From the NCBI GenBank assembly GCA_900129675.1, contig FSRD01000003.1, forward strand, positions 434,001-498,000: 64,000 bases of DNA, read 5' to 3'. This document shows, one piece after another, positions 42,301 to 50,581 of the stretch. Both the position numbers and the translations under genes were made by a program. The notes under the pieces were generated by a model that worked only from the letters and a program-made list of their open reading frames with translations, ran no database searches and was not told the origin of the DNA. The stretch's first letter is position 1, and each line of letters opens with the position of its first letter. The DNA is from Bradyrhizobium erythrophlei. GTDB taxonomy: Bacteria; Pseudomonadota; Alphaproteobacteria; Rhizobiales; Xanthobacteraceae.

Positions 42301-42542
42301 GTTTCGTCCGGTTCCGCCCGGTGCTGATGACGGCGCTGGCGATGATTATCGGCATGACGCCGATGGCGCTGGGTCTCGGCGAGGGCGGCGAGCAGAACGC
42401 GCCGCTCGGGCGTGCCGTGATCGGCGGCTTGATCTTTGCGACGATCGCCACCCTGATGTTTGTTCCCGTGGTGTTCAGTATGGTACACAAGAAACAAGGC
42501 GTCACAGCCGACGCCGCACCGGAGATGCCGAATGTCCACTGA
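39363..42542 (+). CDS. RND efflux transporter permease (HAE1/AcrB family)
   Basis: 1059-residue inner-membrane pump. MIALVRIALSRPYTFVVLAL starts the first helix; two large periplasmic loops and twelve helices are present. The proton-relay aspartates are in GILVDDATVTIENI (about 397-410). The longer frame before the ATG at 39363 is noncoding. The order is permease then adaptor, with an 11-bp overlap, the reverse of most acr/mex operons; no outer-membrane factor gene is near. The substrate is unknown. Confidence 0.92.
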   Translation: MIALVRIALSRPYTFVVLALLLLIIGPLAALRTPTDIFPDIRIPVIGVVWQYTGLPPDQMAGRITSPFQRSLTTTVNDIEHITANSYNGFGIIKIFFQPTVDIRTANAQVTAISQTLLKQMPPGATPPLILNYSASTVPIIQVALSGDGLTEQNLADIGINQLRTPLVTVPGAAIPYPFGGKQRQVQIDLNSTALQARGLSGQDVANALAAQNLITPVGTQKIGGFEYNIQLNNSPLKMEDLGGLPIKTVNGAMVYIRDVATVRDGNPPQTNIVHVDGNRSVLMMVLKAGAISTLDIIAGIKQKVIDVKDQLPDALKIGFIGDQSLFVRGAITGVANEGVIAALLTSVMILLFLGSWRSTVIIAVSIPLSVLGAIIMLSAIGETLNIMTLGGLALAVGILVDDATVTIENINYHLEQGKPVEQSILDGANQIVTPAFVSLLCICIVFVPMFFLTGVARFLFVPMAEAVMFAMIWSFILSRTLVPTMANYLLKAHVHHDGEPPRSRNPLVRFQRGFEARFERIRSTYRDLLSTALGRRPLFVTGFLGIVAVSFLLVPYLGRNFFPSVDAGNILMHVRTQVGTRVEETANQLADVQKAIRKIIPPDQIDTLADNIGMPISGINMTYNNTGVIGPQDGDVQIKLKEGHRPTADYVQLLREQLPQQFPGLSFAFLPADIVSQILNFGAPAPIDLQVRGANQEANFAYANKLLSKIRRIPGIADARIQQSPNNPTFNIDVDRTRAQYVGLTERDVTNSLVVNLAGSSQVAPTYYLNPDNGVSYSIVMQTPQYQIDSLSALQTLPITATGNPQSPILGGIADIKRTISSAVVSQYDIQSMVQIYATPQGRDLGAVAADVRQVISDTAKEVPKGSSVVLLGQVQTMNSAFSGLLFGLLAAVVLIYFLIVVNFQSWSDPFVIITALPAALAGIVWMLFTTETTLSVPALTGAIMCMGVATANSVLVISFARERYEELGDPIAAALEAGFVRFRPVLMTALAMIIGMTPMALGLGEGGEQNAPLGRAVIGGLIFATIATLMFVPVVFSMVHKKQGVTADAAPEMPNVH

Positions 42543-43734
42543 TCAGCCCCCGACGGTCTCACGCCGGAAGCTGGGCATCTTCGCCGTGGTGACGCTGATC
42601 GGCGCCGGCCTCATCGTCGCAACCGGTATCCGGGCGCGTGAGGATCAAGGCTCCAGGCTGCGCGAATGGACCGACAATCAGGCGGTTCCGACCGTCGCCG
42701 TCGCACTCCCCAACGCTCGCGCCCTCAATCCAACCCTCGAACTGCCGGGCCGGCTGGAAGCCTATTATCGCGCGCCGATCTTCGCGCGCGTCTCGGGCTA
42801 TCTGAAAAGCTGGAGCGCCGATATCGGCGCCAAGGTCAAGGCGGGCCAGGTGATTGCCGAGATCGAGGCGCCCGATCTGGACCAGCAATTGCTCCAGGCC
42901 CGCGCCGATCTCGCCAGCCAGGAAGCCAGCGCGAGGTTGTCCGAAGCGACGCTGACGCGCCGCAAGACGCTGGTGGCCTCCAACTTCGTCTCGGCGCAGG
43001 AAATCGACGAGCGCACCGCCGACCTCTCCAACAAGAAGGCCGCGGTCAATTCCGGACAGGCCAATGTCGAGCGGCTGGAAGCGCTGGCGGGCTACAAGAA
43101 GATCACCGTCCCCTTCGACGGCGTCGTCACCGCGCGCGATACCGACGTCGGCGCGCTGATCAATGCCGGCGGCGGCTCGGGGCCGGCGATGTTCGTGGTC
43201 TCCGACATCACCAAGCTGCGCGTCTATGTCAACGTTCCCCAGAATTACGTGCCGTCGATCAAGATCGGCGCCAAGGCCGCGATCACGATGCCGGAATATC
43301 CGAACCGCAGCTTTGCCGCGACTGTGGAGGCCTCCTCGCAATCGGTCGATGTTAGTTCCGGCACGACGCGGATGCAGTTGGCGCTGGATAATTCCGCCGG
43401 CGAACTGATGCCGGGCGGTTACGCCAATGTGCGCCTCAACCTGCAGCGCGACACGATCCCGCTGCACATCCCGGCCAGCGCGCTGATCTTCAACCAGAAC
43501 GGCTTGCGCGTTGCGACCGTCGGTCCGGACGACAAGGTTCTGTTCAAGACGGTGACGATCGCCCGCGATCTCGGCAAGGAGATCGAGCTTGCCTCCGGCG
43601 TCGCCCCCGACGACCGCGTCATCACGGCGCCGCCCGACGGTCTTGCCGACGGCGATCCGGTCCGCGTGGTCGGCGCTGGCGCCAAGGGCGCAAAACCCAC
43701 GACGGCGTCGGAAAAGCAGGACGTCAAGGGGTAG
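42532..43734 (+). CDS. RND efflux periplasmic adaptor (membrane fusion) protein
   Basis: 400 residues. One N-terminal membrane anchor (about 15-35), a split lipoyl domain (GRLEAYYRAPIFARVSGYLKS and YKKITVPFDGVVTARDTDVG), an alpha-helical hairpin between them, then beta-barrel and membrane-proximal domains. It links the RND permease to an outer-membrane channel encoded elsewhere. The ATG at 42532 overlaps the permease by 11 bp; the longer upstream frame is a shadow. Confidence 0.9.
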   Translation: MSTDQPPTVSRRKLGIFAVVTLIGAGLIVATGIRAREDQGSRLREWTDNQAVPTVAVALPNARALNPTLELPGRLEAYYRAPIFARVSGYLKSWSADIGAKVKAGQVIAEIEAPDLDQQLLQARADLASQEASARLSEATLTRRKTLVASNFVSAQEIDERTADLSNKKAAVNSGQANVERLEALAGYKKITVPFDGVVTARDTDVGALINAGGGSGPAMFVVSDITKLRVYVNVPQNYVPSIKIGAKAAITMPEYPNRSFAATVEASSQSVDVSSGTTRMQLALDNSAGELMPGGYANVRLNLQRDTIPLHIPASALIFNQNGLRVATVGPDDKVLFKTVTIARDLGKEIELASGVAPDDRVITAPPDGLADGDPVRVVGAGAKGAKPTTASEKQDVKG

Positions 43735-43756
43735 GGGGCGGGCGCGGCTCTCCCGT

Positions 43757-43916
43757 GCCCCGGACGCTGCGCGGCACCATAAGCGCGTTTACGCGCGTCT
43801 TCGACGCGCTATGGTGATGCGCTGCTGAGCCGGGGCCCATCTCTCAGACTCTGCGTTATCGACGGGTCCCTGCTCTGCGGAGCAGCGTAAGAACGCCGCA
43901 CCGCGTCCGGGACACG
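43757..43916. repeat. Family B intergenic repeat, copy 2
   Basis: GCCCCGGACGCTGCGCGGC to CGCGTCCGGGACACG; same layout as copy 1 with a longer central hairpin (GCGTTTACGCGCGTCTTCGACGC region). It lies between the convergent adaptor and thiolase-like genes. Confidence 0.85.
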
Positions 43917-43920
43917 AGTC

Positions 43921-45435
43921 CTACCCCACCCGCCACTCCAGTACGCCATCGTCCGCCGTGACGATATCCCCGAGGGAGCCCACCGGCGTGCGGTCCATGT
44001 TGCGCAGATGGGCCAGCGTCTTCGCGTCGGTGGCGGGAACGCGTCCCAATGTCCGCGCGTCGTTGGCGGAGCGCAGCATCACCACGCCGTGCTCGACATC
44101 GCCCTTGCCGCCATAGATCACGGTAAAGCTCTCGACCTTGCCCTTGCCGCCGGCCTCGGTGACGAACTCGGGCACAGCGCGCTTGGCTCGGTCGGCCTCC
44201 GCCTGCACGCTGGTGTCCTGGGCCAATGCCCGCTTCGGCGCCGCGCGCGACAGCACCAGGCCGTGATGCTTGGTGACGAAGCCGCCCTGGCCGTAGAGCA
44301 GGCCGAGCGTTGCCCCATTCCGCAGCTTGCGCACCATCGCGCAGGCCGCATGCGTCATGTAGGTGTTGAGCGGCGCGCCGAAGAAGGTCAGCCCGCCGGT
44401 CACGGTCGGCTGCACGTCGGCACCCAGGCCCAGCGTCCGCCGCGCCATCTTGGGCACGCAGGGAAAGCAGCTGTACAATTCGACCGCGTCGAATTTTTTG
44501 CCGTCGCCTTCGACCAGATCCATCACCGCTTTCAGCACGGCGTTCTGCGGATGGCTCTCATAAAACTGGTCGCGCATCAGATAATCGCGCGGCTCTTCCG
44601 CCGACGCGCCGCCCCAGGCGTAGACGATGCGATCTTCGGGGACGCCCGCCGCGCGGGCGTTGGCGAGGCTGGTCATCAGCAGCGCGCCGCCCATGTTCAC
44701 GGTCGGATTGGCCACCATCAGTTTTGTATACGGCCACGCGATCAGCCGGTTGTCGGGCGAGGGCGTGGTGATTTCATCCGGCGTGAAATGTTTCTTCAGC
44801 CACGAATTGGGATTGTTCGACGCGACATCCGAATAGGTCGACCACAGGCTACCCGATTCCGCCAGCGCCTCGCGCGGCGTCTGGTCCCAGTGCGCCGACG
44901 TCGCGGATTCATACAGCGGATAGACCGTGATCGGCCGGAATACGCCGAGCTTGACCGCGAGCGGCTTCTGGAACACCGCGCCGCGCTTCGGCTCTTCGAC
45001 GTCATGCGCGAACGGCGTCCACGGCAGGTCGATACCCGCGCGCTGCGCCTTGGTGGCGGTCGATTGCGCTTCGGCTCCGCAGATCGCGGCCACGCTGCAC
45101 TCGCCGCGCGCGATGCGTTGCGCGGCCTCGTGCAGATACCGGATCGGGCTCTCGCCGCCGACCGGGCCGTAGTAGAGGTGCGAAGGCTGGACGCCAAGCC
45201 GCGCCGCAAGCTGTTTCTCGGGGGCGCGATAGCGCCAGCTCAGGAAATTGACGACGTCGAGCGAGCCGATCTCGCCAAGCAGATTTGCGCCCGAGTCGGC
45301 TTCTGCGCGTTTTAGCGCTTGCTCCAGCAGAGTGAGGGGTTCGAGGCCCGCGGTGAGTTCTTTCGGGCGATCGACGATTTCGCCGACGCCGACGATGACG
45401 GGAATGCGGTCTTCGGGGAGCGGGGATTTTGTCAT
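43921..45435 (-). CDS. Thiolase-like protein (acetyl-CoA acetyltransferase family)
   Basis: 504 residues (ATG at 45435; an in-frame GTG at 45450 is possible). The two-domain thiolase fold is recognisable from IPVIVGVGE, AICGAEAQS, NPTVNMGGALLMTS and the C-terminal extension of the SCP-x/TLP type. The active-site segment reads GPVGGESPIRYLHEAA, lacking the nucleophilic Cys of true thiolases, and the C-terminal CxG motif is YGQGG. It therefore probably binds acyl-CoA without classic Claisen chemistry, as known for thiolase-like proteins. It is 148 bp after the nitronate monooxygenase gene on the same strand. Confidence 0.8.
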   Translation of the reverse strand: MTKSPLPEDRIPVIVGVGEIVDRPKELTAGLEPLTLLEQALKRAEADSGANLLGEIGSLDVVNFLSWRYRAPEKQLAARLGVQPSHLYYGPVGGESPIRYLHEAAQRIARGECSVAAICGAEAQSTATKAQRAGIDLPWTPFAHDVEEPKRGAVFQKPLAVKLGVFRPITVYPLYESATSAHWDQTPREALAESGSLWSTYSDVASNNPNSWLKKHFTPDEITTPSPDNRLIAWPYTKLMVANPTVNMGGALLMTSLANARAAGVPEDRIVYAWGGASAEEPRDYLMRDQFYESHPQNAVLKAVMDLVEGDGKKFDAVELYSCFPCVPKMARRTLGLGADVQPTVTGGLTFFGAPLNTYMTHAACAMVRKLRNGATLGLLYGQGGFVTKHHGLVLSRAAPKRALAQDTSVQAEADRAKRAVPEFVTEAGGKGKVESFTVIYGGKGDVEHGVVMLRSANDARTLGRVPATDAKTLAHLRNMDRTPVGSLGDIVTADDGVLEWRVG

Positions 45436-45488
45436 TTTTTGTTGTTTCACTTTCGAATAGTCAATTCAGCGGCGCTGCTGTTTTTAAT

Positions 45489-45567
45489 CGTCATTGCGAG
45501 CGAAGCGAAGCAATCCATCGTGCAACGAAAAGAAAGAATGGATTGCTTCGCTTCGCTCGCAATGACG
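45489..45567. repeat. Family A palindromic repeat, copy 7
   Basis: The most symmetric copy: CGTCATTGCGAGCGAAGCGA and its exact complement at the right end, around GAAGCAATCCAT/ATGGATTGCTTC. Between the nitronate monooxygenase and thiolase-like genes. Confidence 0.9.
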
Positions 45568-45583
45568 GGGAGGGAGCCGGGCG

Positions 45584-46717
45584 CTACTCCGCCACCAGCG
45601 CGTTCATGTGCTCGACGGCCTCCACAAAATCTTGCTTGAATTCCTGCACCACGGCGCCCGCCGACTTCACGCTGTCAATCAGGCCGACGCCCTGGCCGAC
45701 GAAATAGCTGACGAGATCGCGCGCCTGCGTATTGCCGGCGGCGGCCGCGCGATCGATCGAGTTGAAGGCGTCGCGGCTGATGATGCTCTGGAGCGGCATC
45801 GGCAGCGCGCCGGGGCTGTCCGGGCCGCGGTCCCAGGCGTCGGTCCAGACCGAACGGAGTTGCCGCGCGGGCTTGCCGGTGCGGCCCTTGGAGCGGATCG
45901 CGTCGCGCGAGGACGCCGCGATCATTTTCTCGCGAAAGATTTCGGTGGTCTCGGATTCTACCGTCGCAAGCCACACCGAGCCGGTCCAGGCGCCGGCGGC
46001 GCCCATCGCCATGCACGCCGCCATCTGCCGTCCGGTCATGATGCCGCCCGCCGCCAGCACCGGCACGTCGCGGATCGGCTTGATCGCCTTGATCACCTCG
46101 GGCACCAGCACCATGGTCGAGACTTCGCCGCAATGGCCGCCGGCCTCGGTGCCCTGCACCACCAAAATATCGACGCCGGCCGCGACCTGGCGCAGCGCAT
46201 GTTCCTTGGCGCCGACGAGGGCGGCGACAGGCACATTGTGCTTCTTGCCGCGATCGATCATCGCCTTCGGCGGCACGCCAAGCGCGTTGGCGATCAGCCG
46301 GATCGGATGATCGAAGGAGACGTCGAGCAGTTCCAGCGCGCGCTGCGCGTCGAACGGCTGCGGCTGATTGTCGGCGACATTGGTCGTCGTCAGTTCGATG
46401 CCGTATTTCTTCAGGAGGTTGCGGGTGAAGTCGCGATGCGCGGGCGATATTCGCGCCTCCAGGCTCTTCCAGGTGACGTCCTTTTCGCCCGCCGTCGAAA
46501 TGTTTTCGGGGATCAGCACGTCCACGCCGTAGGGTTTGCCGTCGGCGTGATCGTCGATCCATTTCAGCTCCCGCTCGAGCGTTTCGGGCGAGTGCGCGGT
46601 GGCGCCGAGCACGCCGAAACCGCCGGCGCGGCTGACGGCTGCCACCACGTCGCGGCAATGGCTGAACGCGAGCAGCGGAAATTCGATGCCCAGCATGTCG
46701 CAGATCGCTGATTTCAT
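45584..46717 (-). CDS. Nitronate monooxygenase (2-nitropropane dioxygenase family)
   Basis: 377-residue FMN-dependent TIM barrel. VSRAGGFGVLGA (about 29-40), the flavin/substrate loop QGTEAGGHCGEVST (about 183-196, with the candidate catalytic His) and VLAAGGIMTGRQMAACMAMGAAG (split over about 213-235) are typical. Some relatives act on enoyl-CoA or quinones rather than nitronates. The start at 46717 (MKSAICDMLG) is preferred over a longer frame. It is divergent from the Baeyer-Villiger gene, with 269 bp between. Confidence 0.86.
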   Translation of the reverse strand: MKSAICDMLGIEFPLLAFSHCRDVVAAVSRAGGFGVLGATAHSPETLERELKWIDDHADGKPYGVDVLIPENISTAGEKDVTWKSLEARISPAHRDFTRNLLKKYGIELTTTNVADNQPQPFDAQRALELLDVSFDHPIRLIANALGVPPKAMIDRGKKHNVPVAALVGAKEHALRQVAAGVDILVVQGTEAGGHCGEVSTMVLVPEVIKAIKPIRDVPVLAAGGIMTGRQMAACMAMGAAGAWTGSVWLATVESETTEIFREKMIAASSRDAIRSKGRTGKPARQLRSVWTDAWDRGPDSPGALPMPLQSIISRDAFNSIDRAAAAGNTQARDLVSYFVGQGVGLIDSVKSAGAVVQEFKQDFVEAVEHMNALVAE

Positions 46718-46862
46718 GGTTTTGTTCTCTCCCAGCGGCAGCGTTCTGGTGCGGCTCATTTTTGTTTCGAATTCATGCGTTGTTGCCGAACGCTAGCGCA
46801 TCGGGAGCCGGAAAGCCAAGTGGGTTTCCCCGAAGGGTATTCGAGGTGTTCCGTGTCGCAGA

Positions 46863-46890
46863 ATATGCAAGCCTCGATATGCAAGCCTCG
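46863..46890 (+). repeat. Tandem 14-bp repeat before the Baeyer-Villiger monooxygenase gene
   Basis: ATATGCAAGCCTCG occurs twice head to tail, 96 bp before the monooxygenase ATG, in the divergent promoter region. Spacing close to one and a half helical turns could suit paired protein binding, but no regulator is identified. Confidence 0.5.
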
Positions 46891-46986
46891 GCCGCCGATT
46901 TGCCGGCGTATTATCGCTTGCGCTTTGGCTGGCTGAAGGGAATGCTGGTCTGCAAATCGACAAGAAATCTTGGGGAGCCCGCCTTC

Positions 46987-48651
46987 ATGTCCGTTGCCAT
47001 GCCATCCGTATCCGGTAAAGCATCCGGGACCTACGACGTCGTCGTGGTCGGCGCCGGCTTTGCCGGCATGTACATGCTGCACCGACTGCGCAAGCAGGGA
47101 ATGACGGCGCGGGTCTATGAGCAGGGCGATGGCGTCGGCGGCACCTGGTACTGGAACCGCTATCCCGGCGCGCGCTGCGATGTCGAGAGCATGCAATATT
47201 CCTACTCATTCTCCGACGAGCTGCAGCAGGAATGGGACTGGAGCGAGCGCTACGCGCCGCAGCCCGAGATCCTGAAATACGCCAACCACGTCGCCGACCG
47301 TTTTAATCTCCGCCCCGATATCCAATTCAACACCCGCGTCGAACGGGCCGAGTTCGACGAGAGCGCCAGCATCTGGCAGGTCGCCACGTCCGACGGCAAG
47401 ACCGTGACCGCAAGGTACGTCGTGCTCGCGACCGGCTGCCTCTCGAACGCGAAGATGCCCGACATCAGGGGTCTCGACGGCTTCAAGGGCAAGGTTTATC
47501 ACACCGGCCATTGGCCGCACGAAGCGGTCGATTTCGCCGGCCAGCGCGTGGCGGTGATCGGCACGGGATCGTCGGGCATCCAGTCCGTGCCGATCATCGC
47601 CGAGCAGGCCAGCCATCTCACGGTGTTCCAGCGCACCGCGAATTTTTCCATTCCCGCCCGCAACGCCGTTCTGACCGACGACGAGCGGCAGTGGTTCCGC
47701 CAAAAATATCCGGAAATAAGGCGCTTTGCCCGCGAGGAAGCGCGCAATGGTATCTATACCGAGATGCCCGATCGCGGCGCGCTCGATGACGGCGACTCCG
47801 AGCGCCGCGCCAAATATGAATCGCGCTGGAGCAAGGGCGGGCTGACCTTCATGTCGGTCTACAACAACCTCGCGCTCGACAAGACGGCTAACGACACCGC
47901 CGCCGATTTCGTCCGCGAGAAGATCGCCGAGATCGTGAAGGATCCGCAAACCGCAAAACTGCTGCAGCCGAACAACCACCCGATCGGCTCAAAACGCATT
48001 TGCATCGACACCGATTATTTCGCGACGTTTAATCGGGCGAACGTGACGCTGGTCGACATCAAGTCCAGCCCGATCGAGGAGATCATCGCGAATGCAGTGC
48101 GCGCCGGCGGCAAGGACTTTGAGGTCGATGCGCTGGTGCTGGCGACCGGCTTTGATGCCATGACCGGTTCGGTCGCCAAGATCGACATCCGCGGCCGCGA
48201 CGGACAGACGCTGAACCAGAAATGGGCGGAAGGGCCGAAAACCTATCTCGGCCTGATGAGCGCGGGTTTTCCAAACCTGTTTATCATCACCGGTCCCGGC
48301 AGCCCGTCGGTACTGTCCAACATGATCGTCTCGATCGAGCAGCATGTCGACTGGATCGCCGATTGCGTCGCCTACATGCGCGACAACGGCCTCGAGACGA
48401 TGGAAGCGGACAAGGACTCCGAGGATAAATGGGTGGCCCATGTCAACGAGGTCGCCTACACCACGCTCTATCCGCAGGCCAATTCCTGGTACATGGGCGC
48501 CAACGTGCCGGGCAAGCCGCGGATCTTCATGCCCTATATCGGCGGCGTCGGACCGTACCGGCAGATCTGCAACCACGTCGCGGCGAAGGGCTATGAGGGG
48601 TTTGTGATGGCGGGAGCGGAGCAGAAGCGGAAAGTGGCGGCGTCTCAATGA
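46987..48651 (+). CDS. Flavin-containing Baeyer-Villiger monooxygenase
   Basis: 554-residue NADPH/FAD monooxygenase that inserts oxygen next to a ketone carbonyl. FAD motif VVGAGFAGMYML (about 20-31), the fingerprint F-K-G-K-V-Y-H-T-G-H-W-P (about 164-175), NADPH motif VIGTGSSGIQ (about 191-200) and the ATGFD motif near 395 are present. The start at 46987 with GGGGAG upstream is chosen over a frame 75 codons longer. It is divergent from the nitronate monooxygenase. A cyclic or aliphatic ketone is the likely substrate class. Confidence 0.93.
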   Translation: MSVAMPSVSGKASGTYDVVVVGAGFAGMYMLHRLRKQGMTARVYEQGDGVGGTWYWNRYPGARCDVESMQYSYSFSDELQQEWDWSERYAPQPEILKYANHVADRFNLRPDIQFNTRVERAEFDESASIWQVATSDGKTVTARYVVLATGCLSNAKMPDIRGLDGFKGKVYHTGHWPHEAVDFAGQRVAVIGTGSSGIQSVPIIAEQASHLTVFQRTANFSIPARNAVLTDDERQWFRQKYPEIRRFAREEARNGIYTEMPDRGALDDGDSERRAKYESRWSKGGLTFMSVYNNLALDKTANDTAADFVREKIAEIVKDPQTAKLLQPNNHPIGSKRICIDTDYFATFNRANVTLVDIKSSPIEEIIANAVRAGGKDFEVDALVLATGFDAMTGSVAKIDIRGRDGQTLNQKWAEGPKTYLGLMSAGFPNLFIITGPGSPSVLSNMIVSIEQHVDWIADCVAYMRDNGLETMEADKDSEDKWVAHVNEVAYTTLYPQANSWYMGANVPGKPRIFMPYIGGVGPYRQICNHVAAKGYEGFVMAGAEQKRKVAASQ

Positions 48652-48652
48652 C

Positions 48653-48771
48653 CGTCATTGCGAGCCACCGGGTCGCGCGAATGCGCGCCCGATGACAGGC
48701 TCCGCGAAGCAATCCATCCCACCACGAAAAGAAAGATTGGATTGCTCCGTCGCTGCGCTCCTCGCAATGAC
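48653..48771. repeat. Family A palindromic repeat, copy 8 (long variant)
   Basis: Starts 2 bp after the monooxygenase stop codon. It has the same extra block in the left arm as copy 5 (CCACCGGGTCGCGCGAATGC through GACAGGCTCC). The right end is slightly worn (CAATGACA). Confidence 0.85.
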
Positions 48772-48792
48772 AGATTAAAAAAAGCGGGTCTC

Positions 48793-48880
48793 GTAGGGTG
48801 GGCAAAGCGAAGCGTGCCCACCATCTAGTGCGGAGCTTGGACGGTGGGCACGGCGCGAGCGCGCCTTTGCCCACGCTACG
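48793..48880. repeat. Family D palindromic repeat, copy 2
   Basis: GTAGGGTGGGCAAAGCGAAGC to GCGCCTTTGCCCACGCTAC. The left end is an intact, unoccupied match to the insertion-sequence target GTAG^GGTGGGCAA; the right end has one change (CACGCTAC). Confidence 0.85.
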
Positions 48881-48904
48881 AACTCACAATCAGGAGCCAA
48901 CCGA

Positions 48905-49798
48905 GTGACCGACGCACCCGTGACCGAAACCCCCGCCTACGAGCCGCCAAAAGTCTGGACCTGGAACAAGGGGAGCGGCGGCCGTTTCGCCAGCATCAAC
49001 CGGCCGATCGCAGGCGCAACGCATGACAAGGAGCTGCCGGTCGGCCGTCATCCGATGCAGTTGTATTCGCTGGCGACGCCGAATGGCGTCAAGGCCACGG
49101 TGATGCTGGAAGAGCTGCTCGCGCTCGGGCACAGCGGCGCCGAATACGACGCGTGGCTGATCAAGATCGACGGCAACCAGTTCGGCTCTGGCTTCGTCGC
49201 GGTCAATCCGAACTCGAAAATTCCGGCGCTGATGGACCGCAGCGGACCGACGCCGATCCGGGTGTTCGAATCCGGCGCGATCCTGGTGCATCTGGCGGAA
49301 AAATTCGGAGCGCTCTTGCCGACGGGCGGTCAGGCGCTCGCGGAATGCCTGTCGTGGCTGTTCTGGCAGATGGGCAGTGCGCCGTTTCTCGGCGGCGGCT
49401 TTGGCCATTTCTATGCCTACGCGCCGGAAAAGATCGAATACGCCATCGACCGCTACGCCATGGAGGTGAAGCGCCAGCTCGACGTGCTCGACCGGCGCCT
49501 GGCGGACAACGAATATCTTGCCGGCCACGACTATACGATCGCCGACATCGCGGTGTGGCCCTGGTACGGCTCGCTGGTGAAGGGCGTGCTCTATGGCGCG
49601 GGCGAATTTCTATCCGTGCAGGACTACAAGAACGTGCAGCGCTGGACCGACGCGATTGCCAAACGCCCAGGTGTGCAGCGCGGCCGCATGGTGAACCGCA
49701 CCTGGGGCGATCCCGCAAGCCAGTTGCACGAGCGTCACGACGCCAGCGATTTCGAGACCAAGACGCAGGACAAGATCGGCGAACCTGCCGGGACGTAA
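48905..49798 (+). CDS. yghU: Glutathione S-transferase family protein, YghU type
   Basis: 297 residues. The N-terminal extension KVWTWNKGSGGRFASINRPIAG (split near 15-37) is specific to YghU/YfcG-like disulfide-bond reductases; a thioredoxin-fold domain (LYSLATPNGVKATVMLEELL, SKIPALMD, FESGAILVHLAEK) and an all-helical C-terminal domain follow. These enzymes reduce disulfides or peroxides with bound glutathione. Start GTG. 10 bp before the next hydrolase gene, so cotranscribed. Confidence 0.9.
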   Translation: MTDAPVTETPAYEPPKVWTWNKGSGGRFASINRPIAGATHDKELPVGRHPMQLYSLATPNGVKATVMLEELLALGHSGAEYDAWLIKIDGNQFGSGFVAVNPNSKIPALMDRSGPTPIRVFESGAILVHLAEKFGALLPTGGQALAECLSWLFWQMGSAPFLGGGFGHFYAYAPEKIEYAIDRYAMEVKRQLDVLDRRLADNEYLAGHDYTIADIAVWPWYGSLVKGVLYGAGEFLSVQDYKNVQRWTDAIAKRPGVQRGRMVNRTWGDPASQLHERHDASDFETKTQDKIGEPAGT

Positions 49799-49808
49799 TG
49801 GGGGAGCT

Positions 49809-50567
49809 ATGACCTTTTACGAAAAAGGCGCCGTCCGCATCTACTTCGAGGAGGCCGGCTCCGGCTTCCCGCTGTTGCTGATCGCCGGCGGGGGATTGAA
49901 CTCGACGATATCGGGTCTCAGCGGCAGTTACCCGCCTTTCGACTCCTTCGTGGAATTCAAGGACGAATACCGCTGCATCGCCGCGGACCTGCGCAACGCC
50001 AATGCCGGCCAGTCCACCGGGCCGCTCGAGATCGAGCGCCCCTGGGATTCCCACGCCGACGACCAGCTCGGTCTGATGGATCATCTCGGCATCGACAAGT
50101 TCATGGTGCTGGGCTTTTGCATCGGCGGCCCCATGATCTGGAACCTGTTGCGGCGCGCGCCGAATCGCATCGTCGCCGCGGTGCTGGCGCAGCCCAGCGG
50201 CTCGCGTCCGGAGATGCGCGACCTGTTCTACGACAACAATATGAAAGGCTGGGGGCCGGAGCTGGTCAAACGCCGGTCCGAGATCACGATGGAGACGGTG
50301 GAGAAATTCCTGACCCGGATGTATCGCACCAATCCCGATTTCGTCTTTACCGTGACGCGCGATTTCGTCCGCCAGTGCCAGACGCCGATGCTGATCCTGC
50401 CCGACGATATTCCGGCTCATCCCTATGCGGTCGCGATGGAAGCGGCGATGCTGGCGCCGAACGCCGAAGTCAGCATGTTCCCGTGGAAGGAGCCCAAGGA
50501 GCGGGTTCCGCTGGCAGTGCGGCAAATCCGATCCTTCCTGCGTGCGCACCGGCCGGCTGCGGCGTAG
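49809..50567 (+). CDS. Alpha/beta hydrolase with Cys in the nucleophile position
   Basis: 252 residues. The fold is clear (PLLLIAGGGLNS oxyanion strand, AADLRNANAGQS, then the elbow G-F-C-I-G-G near residue 102-107). The nucleophile position is Cys rather than Ser, as in dienelactone hydrolase. A candidate His is in DDIPAHPYA (about 202). It is cotranscribed with the GST gene and ends 14 bp before a D-family repeat. Confidence 0.82.
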   Translation: MTFYEKGAVRIYFEEAGSGFPLLLIAGGGLNSTISGLSGSYPPFDSFVEFKDEYRCIAADLRNANAGQSTGPLEIERPWDSHADDQLGLMDHLGIDKFMVLGFCIGGPMIWNLLRRAPNRIVAAVLAQPSGSRPEMRDLFYDNNMKGWGPELVKRRSEITMETVEKFLTRMYRTNPDFVFTVTRDFVRQCQTPMLILPDDIPAHPYAVAMEAAMLAPNAEVSMFPWKEPKERVPLAVRQIRSFLRAHRPAAA

Positions 50568-50581
50568 GAGAGGGCGAGCGT

